From an uncultured Clostridia bacterium (GTDB lineage: Bacteria > Bacillota > Clostridia > Oscillospirales > Ruminococcaceae): a stretch of DNA of 64,000 nt. Shown here piece by piece: positions 17,679-26,718 of the stretch. Both the position numbers and the translations under genes were made by a program. Positions within the stretch are counted from its first letter, which is position 1; every line of letters begins with the position of its first letter. The stretch lies in the NCBI GenBank assembly GCA_947588805.1, contig CANPYR010000005.1:1-64000 (forward strand). Reading direction: 5' to 3'. The notes below the pieces were generated by a model, which was not told the origin of the DNA, made no database searches, and worked only from the letters and a program-made list of their open reading frames with translations.

Positions 17679-18800
17679 TTACATACCGGTCAGACCGGAC
17701 CTTGCAAGACCTTCGGTGAAGTGCTTCTGCAGGAAGATGTACATAATAAGTATCGGAGTGATGGAAAGCAGACAGCCTGATTCGAGCCATACTATCTTCT
17801 TTCTCGTACCCACCTGCGCGCCGTTGAAGAGCTGCTGGTCGAGCGTGTTGGAAAGCTTCTGGAGCTGCAAGGCTACCGTGTGGTATCCGTTTATGTATGT
17901 AGAGGATACATAGTAGTCGTTCCAGTACCATACTATCGAGAAGAGGAATACCGTTAAGAATGCGGAAGCCGCGTTCGGGATCATTATCTTCACGAAGGTC
18001 TTGAACGGGCCGCAGCCGTCAAGATAAGCCGCGTCTTCAAGCTCTACCGGCAGTCCTCTGAAGAACTGACGGAAGATGAAGATAAACAGACCCGACTTGA
18101 TTCCGTTTGCAAACAGCGCCGGAACGTACATAACTACCGGTACGCCTATCATCGAGCAGTAGAGCGAGCCGTCAAATTCGGAGACCAGAATGCTCTTTCC
18201 GAAGATCGAGGTTACTCCCATGCTGTGGAGCAGCTTCACAAGGCCGAAGCCCTTGAAGAACGCCCACTGCAGGTAAAGCGGGATAACCGTTATCTGCGGA
18301 GGAACGATGATCTGCATAAGAACCACTGCGAAGCATATTCCCTTGCCCTTGAAGTTGAATCTCGCAAGACCGTAGCCGGTGAGGGCGCAGGTCACGACCG
18401 AAAGGACCGAGCAGACAAGATTCAGTTTTACAGTGTTCCAAAGAGTCATTCCGAAGTCCATCGTCTCCCAGGTATCTATGATATTCGAGAGCGTGAGCGA
18501 CTTAGGAAGCCAGATTACCGACGGGTCGGTCATCTGAACGTTAGGCCTGAACGCGGTCGAGAACATATAGATCAGCGGGTAGAGGATTACGAAGCAGAGC
18601 CCGAAGAGGATAAGGAATCTGAAGAACGGCCAGACCTTGCCGATTATGGCTTTTCTTCTCAGGTACGCCGTGTGCTCAGGGGATACTATGCGCTCGTCAA
18701 GAGTGCCGGCTTTCTTCGCTGCTTTGAATGCCTTATGGCGTTCCTTGAGCGCCTTGGCACGTTCTTTTTCAAATAATTTTTCTTCTTTTGCAGTTGCCAT
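17679..18800 (-). CDS. Carbohydrate ABC permease, MalG type (second pair)
   Basis: A 373-residue integral membrane protein with six TM segments after a charged N-terminus rich in Lys/Glu/Ala. The inner-membrane EAA loop reads LEDAAYLDGCGPFKTFVKIMIP, the contact site for an ABC ATPase. The family is MalG/UgpE-type permeases of CUT1 sugar importers. AAAGGAGGG precedes the ATG, and it follows the MalF partner with a 13-base gap. No cognate MalK/MsmX ATPase gene is in the window. The loop between TM5 and TM6 is longer than usual (YYVSSTYINGYHTVALQL), as also seen in permeases that serve DUF5696-linked clusters (inference). Confidence 0.9.
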   Translation of the reverse strand: MATAKEEKLFEKERAKALKERHKAFKAAKKAGTLDERIVSPEHTAYLRRKAIIGKVWPFFRFLILFGLCFVILYPLIYMFSTAFRPNVQMTDPSVIWLPKSLTLSNIIDTWETMDFGMTLWNTVKLNLVCSVLSVVTCALTGYGLARFNFKGKGICFAVVLMQIIVPPQITVIPLYLQWAFFKGFGLVKLLHSMGVTSIFGKSILVSEFDGSLYCSMIGVPVVMYVPALFANGIKSGLFIFIFRQFFRGLPVELEDAAYLDGCGPFKTFVKIMIPNAASAFLTVFLFSIVWYWNDYYVSSTYINGYHTVALQLQKLSNTLDQQLFNGAQVGTRKKIVWLESGCLLSITPILIMYIFLQKHFTEGLARSGLTGM

Positions 18801-18813
18801 TTATATCCCTCCT

Positions 18814-19812
18814 TTATACCTCGTAGTAGACGAATTTGTTGATTATCGGAAGCACTATTCCGAGGGCGAGTATTACTATCGCGAAGTACGCCCACGCCAT
18901 GGCTGCCGAATAACCGTGGTTCCAGTTCGACGCTTCGCTCAGAACAAGCGCCATAACGCCGTTAGACGGGTCGATGAAGGAGTCGACTATCGTGTAGATA
19001 AGGTTAGTAACTATCATCGGGCTGATATACGGGATCGTTATCTTCCAGAAGAATTCCCAAGCCGTCGCGCCTTCTATCGACGCGGCTTCACGCGCAGATA
19101 CCGGAATGTTCTGCAAGGCCGAGAGGAAGATTATGATCTGGATACCGGAATCCCAGACGAGGTTAAATACGTTTGACGTTACCGTCGAGATAAGATCCGT
19201 CACCTTATCCGAGATATTGTATACGCCCAGGAAGTTCATCAGCGCGCCGGTCATATCCGTTTCAAACATCGTTGAGAACGCCTCCGCGCCGCCGGAATAT
19301 CCCGACGTATCCATATCGCCGTTGATTATCGACATTACAGGTCCGGTCGCGATGATGACCGGCAGGAAGAATACCGCGCGGGCGAAGGTTCTTCCTCTGA
19401 ACTTCTGGTTGATTATAACCGCGATAAAGATCGAGAAGATTATAATAAGAGGAGTCTGCCAGAGGGTATCCTTGAGCACCGAGAGAAGCGCTTCGGTGTA
19501 TTCCGTATCCTTTCTGAATGCGTCGATATAGTTTTGAATTCCTACGAAGGTGGTTCCTAAGTGACCGAGCGAAACGTCGGTGGTGTTGAAGGAATACCAG
19601 AAGGACAGCGCCAGGGGCCTGATGAAGAAGTAGAGAGATCCCACGATCCAGATCGCTAAGAATCCGTAAGCGTAGAGCGCTTTTCTGCGTTCGTAGGCGA
19701 TCCTCATACCCTTCTGCTTCGGAGCCTTTTCCGGCTTCGGCGCCTTCGGCTCTTTGACCTTCGGCTCCTTTGGCGTGACCGCTTTTACGGCCTCGTTTTG
19801 GGTTTCAGCCAT
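18814..19812 (-). CDS. Sugar ABC permease, MalF type (second pair)
   Basis: A 332-residue permease with a Lys/Pro-rich N-terminal tail (KEPKVKEPKAPKPEKAPK) and six TM segments. The EAA loop is REAASIEGATAWEFFWKITIP. It forms the CUT1-type pair with the MalG-like gene downstream. The ATG overlaps the end of the DUF5696 gene, with AAAGGAGG upstream. The tandem Pro/Lys tail is cytoplasmic and probably unstructured. There is no solute-binding protein directly beside this pair; the only one is 7 kb upstream. Confidence 0.9.
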   Translation of the reverse strand: MAETQNEAVKAVTPKEPKVKEPKAPKPEKAPKQKGMRIAYERRKALYAYGFLAIWIVGSLYFFIRPLALSFWYSFNTTDVSLGHLGTTFVGIQNYIDAFRKDTEYTEALLSVLKDTLWQTPLIIIFSIFIAVIINQKFRGRTFARAVFFLPVIIATGPVMSIINGDMDTSGYSGGAEAFSTMFETDMTGALMNFLGVYNISDKVTDLISTVTSNVFNLVWDSGIQIIIFLSALQNIPVSAREAASIEGATAWEFFWKITIPYISPMIVTNLIYTIVDSFIDPSNGVMALVLSEASNWNHGYSAAMAWAYFAIVILALGIVLPIINKFVYYEV

Positions 19813-22391
19813 TATTTCAGACCTCCTTTAACATATTCGGTATAGTTATAGGTCTTACCGTTAGCTTTGATATCTCCGCTCTTAAGATCCACAACCGTCT
19901 TATAACCGTTTGAATAGGTGGTCGTGATCTCGCTGCCGTCGATAACGTAGTCGGTAATAGTCGCGTCTTTCGCTCCCGAAAGCACCTCGTTCACGAGCTT
20001 ATATGCGCCCGCCGCTTCCTCGAGCCAGCCTTCATAGCAGGCGTAGAAGAGATCGACATAGTCGGTGTTTACAAGCTCCGCCGCTTCGTCGTGGATGAAG
20101 TCGAAGTGGATATTAGAGCCGGCGGCTATCGCCTTGAGAACCGCGACGGTGGTATCGGGAGTCCCGTTTACCGCTTCGGACGAATAGTCCACATAGCCGT
20201 GGAGGACCATCTGATAGAACGGAACGTCGTAGTCGCTTACCTTGAACTGAGAAGACTGAAGAGTCAGGTTCTCTATTCTGTTTACATAAGGGATTATGTA
20301 AGCGTTAGGCGAATCGGCTATAACCTTTCCGCACTTCTCGGCCGCGGCCTTATAGTACTCTACGACCTTTTCGGCGGTTACGTTTCTGTTGGTGCGGTTC
20401 TTATTTGAGAAGTCGCTCCAAAGAGTCGTCGCGATAACTCCGAGTCCCGCGCCCTGATCGAACTTGCCGAGATTCTTAGTTACCTTCTTGGAAAGCTTCT
20501 CTATCGATCTCGGAGTCATGAGAGCCGGCGCTACGCCGGAATCGGGAGTGCCGTAGGCTATATTGTAGGAGTACTGTCTTGAATATGATTTGGATACTCT
20601 GTAGGAAGTATCGAAGAGAGTCCAGAAGCCGTTGCCGTTGGACTTGAAGGTAAGCCCGGAAACGGAAGCGTAGTAGTCTACGCCGCTCTCGGCGAAGGAC
20701 TTGAGCATCTTCTTATAGTCGCCCTTGCCGCCCAGAACTCCCGCGACAGAGTCGCCGGTATCGAGCTTATTTGACATGGAGTCGTTAGACCAGTCGTTAT
20801 ACTTTACGACCATGTTGTCAACGCCGAATTCATTAAGCTGCGAAACGATATCCGACGCTTCGTCAAACGTCGTGTAAGAAGTCTTGAGCTTTACGGGGAA
20901 GCCTAAGATGGACTTGGACTTAAGAGTGCCGCCGTAGAAGTCTACGTAAAGCGCGGGATCGGAAGCCGATTCCTTCTTTGCAAGTCCCTTTTCCTCGATA
21001 AGATAGTTTCTGTATACGTCCGCTATCTCTCCCACGGAAACTTCGTCGTTGTCGGAGGTTACAGGGATGTACTTAACGCCTACTCTCGGAACGCCTATGG
21101 TTCCGTCGCCCTTTTCAAAGACTATGATGGCCGAAGAGTCGCCGGTCATGTAGTAGTCGTCGGTGGAGCGGAGAGTGAAGGAGAAGTAGCAGTTATTATA
21201 CCAGGAGTTCTCCTGCTTTGAATAGCTTACGTTTGCGTTGGCTTTAGCGAAGGTATCGCCGTCGGTCGCTATCATTACAAGACCGTTGTTTCCCTTTACC
21301 ATCGCCATTACGGGAAGATAAGCCTGCTCGGTGTGATCCGGCTCGACTTCCTTGACCTGGGTGATATCGCGGCCGTAGATGTCCTGAGAGTAGTCCGCGT
21401 ACGCGCCCTTACCGTTATTGAGACGGATTATCGCTCCCGAGCCGTCCGGTACGAACATATATCCGTCCTCGTCCTCGGTGGCGGCCGACATATAAGGAGT
21501 CAGCGCGAGCTCGGTGAGAACTACGGTATCGGTATCGGCTTCGGTATCGTCCTTGACGTCCTCTTTATATCCGTTGCGCTCTTTAATCTCGCTCGTCTCT
21601 ACGTATACGTAGAGTCCGTCGTCTTCAAGTCTGAAGTGGAGCGGAACGGTAGCTCCGGCAGTTCTGAGATTGTATGTGACTTTAAGACCGCCGTCCTCTG
21701 GCTCCATCTTGGTGTTGCCGTTTTCGGTGCATTCACGGTAGGAATACAGGAAAGCGGAGGACTGGATAAGGTCTGTCGCGTTGCCGTATTTGTAAGCCAG
21801 CGAGCTCATTCTGTTCTTGCGAAGGCTCGGCTTGCTGGTAGACTTATCGGAAAGGGCGTTTATCGGGTTTACCCAGTGGATGACTCCGGTCTCTTTTACA
21901 TAGAAACCGACTCTTTCCATGGTAGGCTCGGGATCCTCTCCCTCTTCCTCGGCGACAAGTCCCTCGTCGTAGTAGAGGATGAACTTATCGTTCTCGGCCG
22001 CTACCTTGCAGTTCGCAAGGGCTTCCTCGTCGGTGATGAGCGGCTCGGCTTCATCTTCCTCTTCGCCCTCTTCGCCTTCTTCGCCCTCGACGGCTTCCCC
22101 GTCCTCTGCGGGTTCTTCACCCTCGGCGGGTTCCTCGTCTTCTGCCGGCTCTTCGTCCTCTGCGGGCTCCTCGTCCTCTGCCGGTTCTGCGTCCCCGTCG
22201 GTTTCTTCACCGTCGGCGGGCTCGTCTGCGGGATTTTCCTCGGTATCCGCTTCCGGCGCTTCCTCGGAGGCTTCGGGGGCCGCGGTCTCGTCGGCCTGCT
22301 GATCGTCTGCAAGCGCCGAGAAGGTCATTGTTGTAATGAGCATTACCGCTGCCAGCAGGCAAGCCAGTAATTTAAGAAATTTGTTTTTCAT
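19812..22391 (-). CDS. Secreted DUF5696 protein
   Basis: 859 residues starting at MKNKFLKLLACLL; the ORF-track frame extends 76 codons too far into the Yip1 gene. A Sec signal peptide (cleavage near ALADD) is followed by an acidic low-complexity region of EPAEDE-type units (about residues 25-110). Next comes a beta-rich domain and then an alpha/beta region (about 480-830) whose order of strands and helices (VDNMVVKYNDWS, GVDYYASVSGL, NIHFDFIHDEAAEL) looks like a TIM-barrel glycosidase. No known catalytic motif is recognised. DUF5696 proteins recur next to sugar permeases and Yip1-like proteins. I see no C-terminal anchor. Confidence 0.75.
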   Translation of the reverse strand: MKNKFLKLLACLLAAVMLITTMTFSALADDQQADETAAPEASEEAPEADTEENPADEPADGEETDGDAEPAEDEEPAEDEEPAEDEEPAEGEEPAEDGEAVEGEEGEEGEEEDEAEPLITDEEALANCKVAAENDKFILYYDEGLVAEEEGEDPEPTMERVGFYVKETGVIHWVNPINALSDKSTSKPSLRKNRMSSLAYKYGNATDLIQSSAFLYSYRECTENGNTKMEPEDGGLKVTYNLRTAGATVPLHFRLEDDGLYVYVETSEIKERNGYKEDVKDDTEADTDTVVLTELALTPYMSAATEDEDGYMFVPDGSGAIIRLNNGKGAYADYSQDIYGRDITQVKEVEPDHTEQAYLPVMAMVKGNNGLVMIATDGDTFAKANANVSYSKQENSWYNNCYFSFTLRSTDDYYMTGDSSAIIVFEKGDGTIGVPRVGVKYIPVTSDNDEVSVGEIADVYRNYLIEEKGLAKKESASDPALYVDFYGGTLKSKSILGFPVKLKTSYTTFDEASDIVSQLNEFGVDNMVVKYNDWSNDSMSNKLDTGDSVAGVLGGKGDYKKMLKSFAESGVDYYASVSGLTFKSNGNGFWTLFDTSYRVSKSYSRQYSYNIAYGTPDSGVAPALMTPRSIEKLSKKVTKNLGKFDQGAGLGVIATTLWSDFSNKNRTNRNVTAEKVVEYYKAAAEKCGKVIADSPNAYIIPYVNRIENLTLQSSQFKVSDYDVPFYQMVLHGYVDYSSEAVNGTPDTTVAVLKAIAAGSNIHFDFIHDEAAELVNTDYVDLFYACYEGWLEEAAGAYKLVNEVLSGAKDATITDYVIDGSEITTTYSNGYKTVVDLKSGDIKANGKTYNYTEYVKGGLK

Positions 22392-22414
22392 AACTTTACT
22401 CACTTTCTGCTTTG

Positions 22415-23050
22415 TCAGCTTCTTACTCTGTAGAGTATTTCCGTATAGATCGTTGCGAAGAATACATATACCTGCTGGAACAGCGACATGATAAGCGCTA
22501 AGAGTATGAGTATTATAAGCATACCCACGACCGTGAATATCATCGTCACTATCGTTACGGTGAAGTTGTACTGGTGGCACGCCTTCATTCCGAAGATCAT
22601 CAGTATAACGCTCCACCACAGACCTACCTGATAGATAGCGCTGAACCAGATGGACTCGTCAAGCGTGATGAAGTAGGAGATGCCTGTCGAGAGGAAGTTT
22701 CCGATTATGTACGGAACAAGCGCGTACGCCGAATAGATAGCTACTCTTCGCATATTTCCTTCGCCGTCGAAGAGCGTGCAAAGGCTCCAGTTAGCCACTA
22801 CCCAAGTCGCATAGTACGCGACCGACTGAACAAGTATCGGAACTATGTTGAAGATGTCCGAATAGCCCCTCGGGTTATATGCAAATCCTCCGTAACGGGT
22901 GTTGAATACCTGAGAGCAGAACAGCAAGAACACTATAAAGAAGGCGATCTTAATCGAGCCGGCCTTTTTCCATCTCATATCCTCAAACCCTTCAGTCGGG
23001 TGGAATATGACGTGCTTGACCCATGCCCACGGCTTCATATCATAAATCAT
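22415..23050 (-). CDS. Yip1-like multi-span membrane protein
   Basis: A 211-residue protein with an N-terminal motif shared by bacterial YIP1 (DUF1282-like) proteins (MKPWAWVKHVIFHPTEGFED, then five TM segments). The start overlaps the stop of the NHL gene (ATGA), with AAAGGGGG upstream, indicating tight translational coupling. The bacterial family has no assigned biochemical role. Its place between an NHL propeller and DUF5696 suggests a membrane scaffold for the extracellular parts of the cluster (inference). Confidence 0.8.
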   Translation of the reverse strand: MIYDMKPWAWVKHVIFHPTEGFEDMRWKKAGSIKIAFFIVFLLFCSQVFNTRYGGFAYNPRGYSDIFNIVPILVQSVAYYATWVVANWSLCTLFDGEGNMRRVAIYSAYALVPYIIGNFLSTGISYFITLDESIWFSAIYQVGLWWSVILMIFGMKACHQYNFTVTIVTMIFTVVGMLIILILLALIMSLFQQVYVFFATIYTEILYRVRS

Positions 23051-24717
23051 TTGCCATTGCCCCCTTTCTTAATTTTACCTACAACCGTTATCGCCGCGTT
23101 CTTACAGGCTTCCGCAGCCTTCCCTACGCCGGTGGCGATAAGTCTCTGAGGGATCTTGCCCTTTCTCTGAAGGTACTTTATCACGAAGTAAATTATCACC
23201 AGGATAATTATTACGATTACATAGAGAGTGAAGTTGTCTCTTAATCCCTCCTGGCGATTCGCTTCAAAGGCTCTGTCGTACTCGTCGGCCTCAAAGGCGA
23301 GCTTTGCATACTTCATCGCTCCCTTGTAGTCGTCCTGGTTGTAGAGAGCCTTCGTTACGCCGACAAGACCCATGTAATATGCTCCGTCGCGCTTTAAAAC
23401 TTCCTGCCAGATTTCGTAGGCTTCCTCATAAAGTCCCTGGTTGTGGAGCTTTATGGCTTGGTGTACGTAAGAACCGAACTCGGTCATTCCGAACACCGTG
23501 ATATCGTTGTTACGTCCGTCAAGAACATAGATCTCGTCGCCCCAGGTCTCGATGGCGTTCGGGTTAGAGAATCCTCCTCTTTGCTCCTCCTGGTCAAATC
23601 CGAAGATAAGAAGCAAGTTGCAGCGCTCGTCGTACTGGAATATACGTCCGGAGGTATAGTCAAGGATGTTTATGAAGTGATCGTCCGAGACTGCGATATC
23701 GGTAAGACGCGTCGCGTATGTCGTGCCGTTGTAGTTTACCGCGACCAGATCTCCGAATTCATTGTTATCGGCGGTCTTTTCAAGGATGTTGTATCCCGCG
23801 GGATTCATTCTCTTTACCGCGTCGGTGGAAGCGTTAGCTACCTCGGTTACGGTATATACGAAGCCCTCGTCGTCGATGTCGAAGTTTGCGTACTCGACAG
23901 GCGTTGATTTTGTCAGCGAAGCTATCTGCTCCTCGGACGCTATCTTTCTCCAGAGCTTATTTCTGATTACCTCTGCGGTAACTTCAACTCTGTTCGCGCC
24001 GTAGTATCCTATGAAGGACCCGGAGTCGCTGAACATTATAGCTCCCTTGTTTACGGCCGGGCAGATGACGTAGATGTTCTTCGCCGCGTCGACGAGCACC
24101 TTGGTGCAGTAGAAGGACTGAGACTCATAAAGAGCGGTTTCTGGCTTGTAGTATTCCTGAATGATCCTTGCCGAAGTCGGAGTCTCCGCTGCGCACTTTA
24201 CGATTCTCTGGTTATCTCTGTCGGCGATGTACATAATGTCGTTCTCGTCTACAAAGATACCGTAAGGAGATTTGAGCTCGTCTGCGTCTACTTCGATCTC
24301 GTTGCCCTGATCGTCTACTATAGTATGCTTTGAAGTAGAGCCGGGGAAGTTTTTATAAACTGCCAGAAGCTCGAAATCAAGACTCAGCTTGATGATTCTG
24401 TTGTTTCCGGTATCGACGATATACATTTCGCCCTTCGGTGAGATGAAGAAGTCCTTCATATCCGAGAAGTTCACGTTCTCGTTATCAGAGATATAAAATT
24501 CCGAAGAGGGATCTCTCACTCTCTCGAGCCCGATATCGCGGTATGTAACCGTTTGGATTACCTCGTATCCCGCCTGGGACGGCAGAGCGTTCTGCCAGGC
24601 GTCGTAGTTATAGGTCGGATAGGGATCGACTGCCAGCGCCGTTATGCACATCGTGCTCAGCGCAAGCACGGCAGCGATCAGTACTGATATTATTTTTTTA
24701 AGATTCATACTTTTCAC
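23047..24717 (-). CDS. NHL-repeat propeller protein, membrane anchored
   Basis: 556 residues from a GTG start with GGTGAT upstream. A signal peptide (ALSTMCITALA) is followed by an NHL-type beta-propeller (about 40-410) with repeats such as GEMYIVDTGNNRIIKLS, DIMYIADRDNQRIVKC and EIYVLDGRNNDITVFG. A TPR-like helical pair (about 430-490) comes next, then one TM (FTLYVIVIIILVIIYFVI) and a short basic tail inside. The propeller therefore faces outward, as a ligand- or protein-binding platform. It sits between the first permease pair and Yip1. The upstream 17 bases are identical to those before the solute-binding gene. Confidence 0.85.
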   Translation of the reverse strand: MKSMNLKKIISVLIAAVLALSTMCITALAVDPYPTYNYDAWQNALPSQAGYEVIQTVTYRDIGLERVRDPSSEFYISDNENVNFSDMKDFFISPKGEMYIVDTGNNRIIKLSLDFELLAVYKNFPGSTSKHTIVDDQGNEIEVDADELKSPYGIFVDENDIMYIADRDNQRIVKCAAETPTSARIIQEYYKPETALYESQSFYCTKVLVDAAKNIYVICPAVNKGAIMFSDSGSFIGYYGANRVEVTAEVIRNKLWRKIASEEQIASLTKSTPVEYANFDIDDEGFVYTVTEVANASTDAVKRMNPAGYNILEKTADNNEFGDLVAVNYNGTTYATRLTDIAVSDDHFINILDYTSGRIFQYDERCNLLLIFGFDQEEQRGGFSNPNAIETWGDEIYVLDGRNNDITVFGMTEFGSYVHQAIKLHNQGLYEEAYEIWQEVLKRDGAYYMGLVGVTKALYNQDDYKGAMKYAKLAFEADEYDRAFEANRQEGLRDNFTLYVIVIIILVIIYFVIKYLQRKGKIPQRLIATGVGKAAEACKNAAITVVGKIKKGGNGK

Positions 24718-24762
24718 CGCTTATCACCTTTCAATAGATTTAAATATTTCCAACGTATTGAA

Positions 24763-25737
24763 TTAGTCCTTCATACCGGAGTTAGCCATGGTTTCCATAA
24801 CATTACTCTGGGCAATGAGGAATATGACAAGCGGAGGGATCATCAGAACGACGGCCGACGCATAGATAATACCCTGTCTGGCGATACCGGAAGCTGCGAT
24901 CTGCGACATGATCGTCGGCAGAGTCTTGAGCTGCTCCTTATATACAAGAGCGCCGCCCTGGATGTTCCAGGCTCCCTGGAAGACGAAGATTATAAGCGTT
25001 GCGATAGCGGGCTTCTGGTTGGGGATAACTACCTGCCAGCAGGTCCTGAACGCGCCCGCTCCGTCGACGCGCGCCGCGTCGATTATCGCGTCGTTGATGG
25101 TTGACATATTCTGACGCATAAGATACAGTCCCATCGGAGTCGCTACCGACGGAAGTATCATCGCCCAATAGGTGTTTATCATTCCCATTTTAGCCATGAT
25201 AACGAACTGCATGATCCATGTCGCGGTCGAAGTGAAGAGCATCGAAGTTACTATCAGCTGGTTTGCGAATCTGTAGCCCGGGATGTTGGGGCATTTTGAA
25301 AGTACGTACGCGCAGCAGCAGACTACAAAGACGTGCATGACAGTGATAACGACGGTGATGAATACCGAGTTGAACACGTAACGTGAGAACGGTACCCAAA
25401 GGTTTCCGGCGACCTTGAAGAGGTTGGAGAAGTTTTCGCCGGTCGGCTGCAGTACATAGAGCTTAGGCGGGAATACGAAGAGCTCGCTTATCGGTTTTAA
25501 CGACTGTACTATTGAGTAGTAGAGAGGGAACACCATGAATATTCCTAAGAGCGCCAAGAGGATGAAGATCGCGATATCTCCGCCCAAAGAGCCGTTTATA
25601 TGCTTGCCCTTTGATTTCTTGACCCTTGCTTTTTCGATGTCGCCTCTTTTTTTCTGGCGCTTTCTCAGTTTCTTCAGCGCCTTTTCGTTTGCAGCTTCCA
25701 ATGACTCAGGAATCTGATTCTGAACGTTTTCAGCCAA
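24763..25737 (-). CDS. Carbohydrate ABC permease, MalG type (first pair)
   Basis: A 324-residue six-TM permease of the MalG/CUT1 group. The start is TTG with GGAGGGGAG upstream. The EAA loop reads IDAARVDGAGAFRTCWQVVIP. The N-terminal tail is basic (LRKRQKKRGDIEKARVKKSK). It follows its MalF partner with a 14-base gap and precedes the NHL gene. Together with 25752-26705 it would form the channel for the solute-binding protein encoded just upstream. Confidence 0.9.
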   Translation of the reverse strand: MAENVQNQIPESLEAANEKALKKLRKRQKKRGDIEKARVKKSKGKHINGSLGGDIAIFILLALLGIFMVFPLYYSIVQSLKPISELFVFPPKLYVLQPTGENFSNLFKVAGNLWVPFSRYVFNSVFITVVITVMHVFVVCCCAYVLSKCPNIPGYRFANQLIVTSMLFTSTATWIMQFVIMAKMGMINTYWAMILPSVATPMGLYLMRQNMSTINDAIIDAARVDGAGAFRTCWQVVIPNQKPAIATLIIFVFQGAWNIQGGALVYKEQLKTLPTIMSQIAASGIARQGIIYASAVVLMIPPLVIFLIAQSNVMETMANSGMKD

Positions 25738-25751
25738 GATACTCCCCTCCT

Positions 25752-26705
25752 TTAATCTGTGTATTTGCTCAGCACGCTTCTGATGACGTGGTTACAGATA
25801 AGCATTACCGCGAAGAGCACGAAGCATATTGCGGAAGCGTAACCCATCTCATAACGTATCGAGCCGTAGTCCTGCGCGTGGTTCATGACCGTATGCACCG
25901 CGTACGCCGTTGACGGCAGACCGCAGAGCGAAGCTCCTACCGAGCCTACGGTGAAGGCTCCGGATATCGCAAGTACCGCTGCGAAGAGAAGCGACGGTCC
26001 CATGGCGGGGATGGTTATCGTAAAGAGCTCCTGGAATCTGTTCTGGATGCCTTCGATAGCGCCCGCTTCATAGAGCGCGGTATCGATTCCCTGGAATCCT
26101 GCGCGGAGCGCTAAGAAGCCCGCGCCCATCGACATCCACAGCTGTACTATTATAACTACCGTCATCATGTAGGTGACGTCGGTTAGCCACTGCTTAGCCG
26201 AGTTGATTATTCCGAGGTCGAGAAGTATGGAGTTAAGATATCCGTAGGAGTCGCCCGAGAAGATGAGCTGCCAGATAACGAATGCCGACGGCGTCATCGA
26301 CGGGGCGTAGAATACGAAGGTGAAGAATACCTTCAGGAACGGGTTCATCTCGTTTATGAGCCAAGCGAGGATAAAGCTCAGCACATAAGAGAACGGACCT
26401 GTGAACACCGCGAAGATAAGGGTGTTCTTGATAGCGATCAGGAATACGTCGTCGTTTACGAACAGCGAGTAGAAGTTGGTAAGTCCTACGTAGTGCGGGA
26501 ACTGAACGAGGTTAAACGACGTAAGTCCGAGCGGCAGCGACATTACAACCGGGATGATCGTAAAGAACGTGAACAGCAGGAAGAACGGAAGCATCATCCA
26601 GTAGCATGCCTGATTCATCTTCATCAAATGAAGCGTATAAGCCGTTTTGCTCTCGGTATTTATCGGTCTCGGCTTCTTTTGCTCTTGGGTTTCTTTTTTA
26701 GCCAT
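25752..26705 (-). CDS. Sugar ABC permease, MalF type (first pair)
   Basis: 317 residues beginning at MAKKETQEQKK. The ORF-track ATG two codons earlier lies too close to the AGGAGG. Six TM segments are present, and the EAA loop is YEAGAIEGIQNRFQELFTIT. It lies 13 bases after the solute-binding gene, the standard order of CUT1 importers (binding protein, MalF, MalG). Confidence 0.9.
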   Translation of the reverse strand: MAKKETQEQKKPRPINTESKTAYTLHLMKMNQACYWMMLPFFLLFTFFTIIPVVMSLPLGLTSFNLVQFPHYVGLTNFYSLFVNDDVFLIAIKNTLIFAVFTGPFSYVLSFILAWLINEMNPFLKVFFTFVFYAPSMTPSAFVIWQLIFSGDSYGYLNSILLDLGIINSAKQWLTDVTYMMTVVIIVQLWMSMGAGFLALRAGFQGIDTALYEAGAIEGIQNRFQELFTITIPAMGPSLLFAAVLAISGAFTVGSVGASLCGLPSTAYAVHTVMNHAQDYGSIRYEMGYASAICFVLFAVMLICNHVIRSVLSKYTD

Positions 26706-26718
26706 GTTCATCCCTCCT

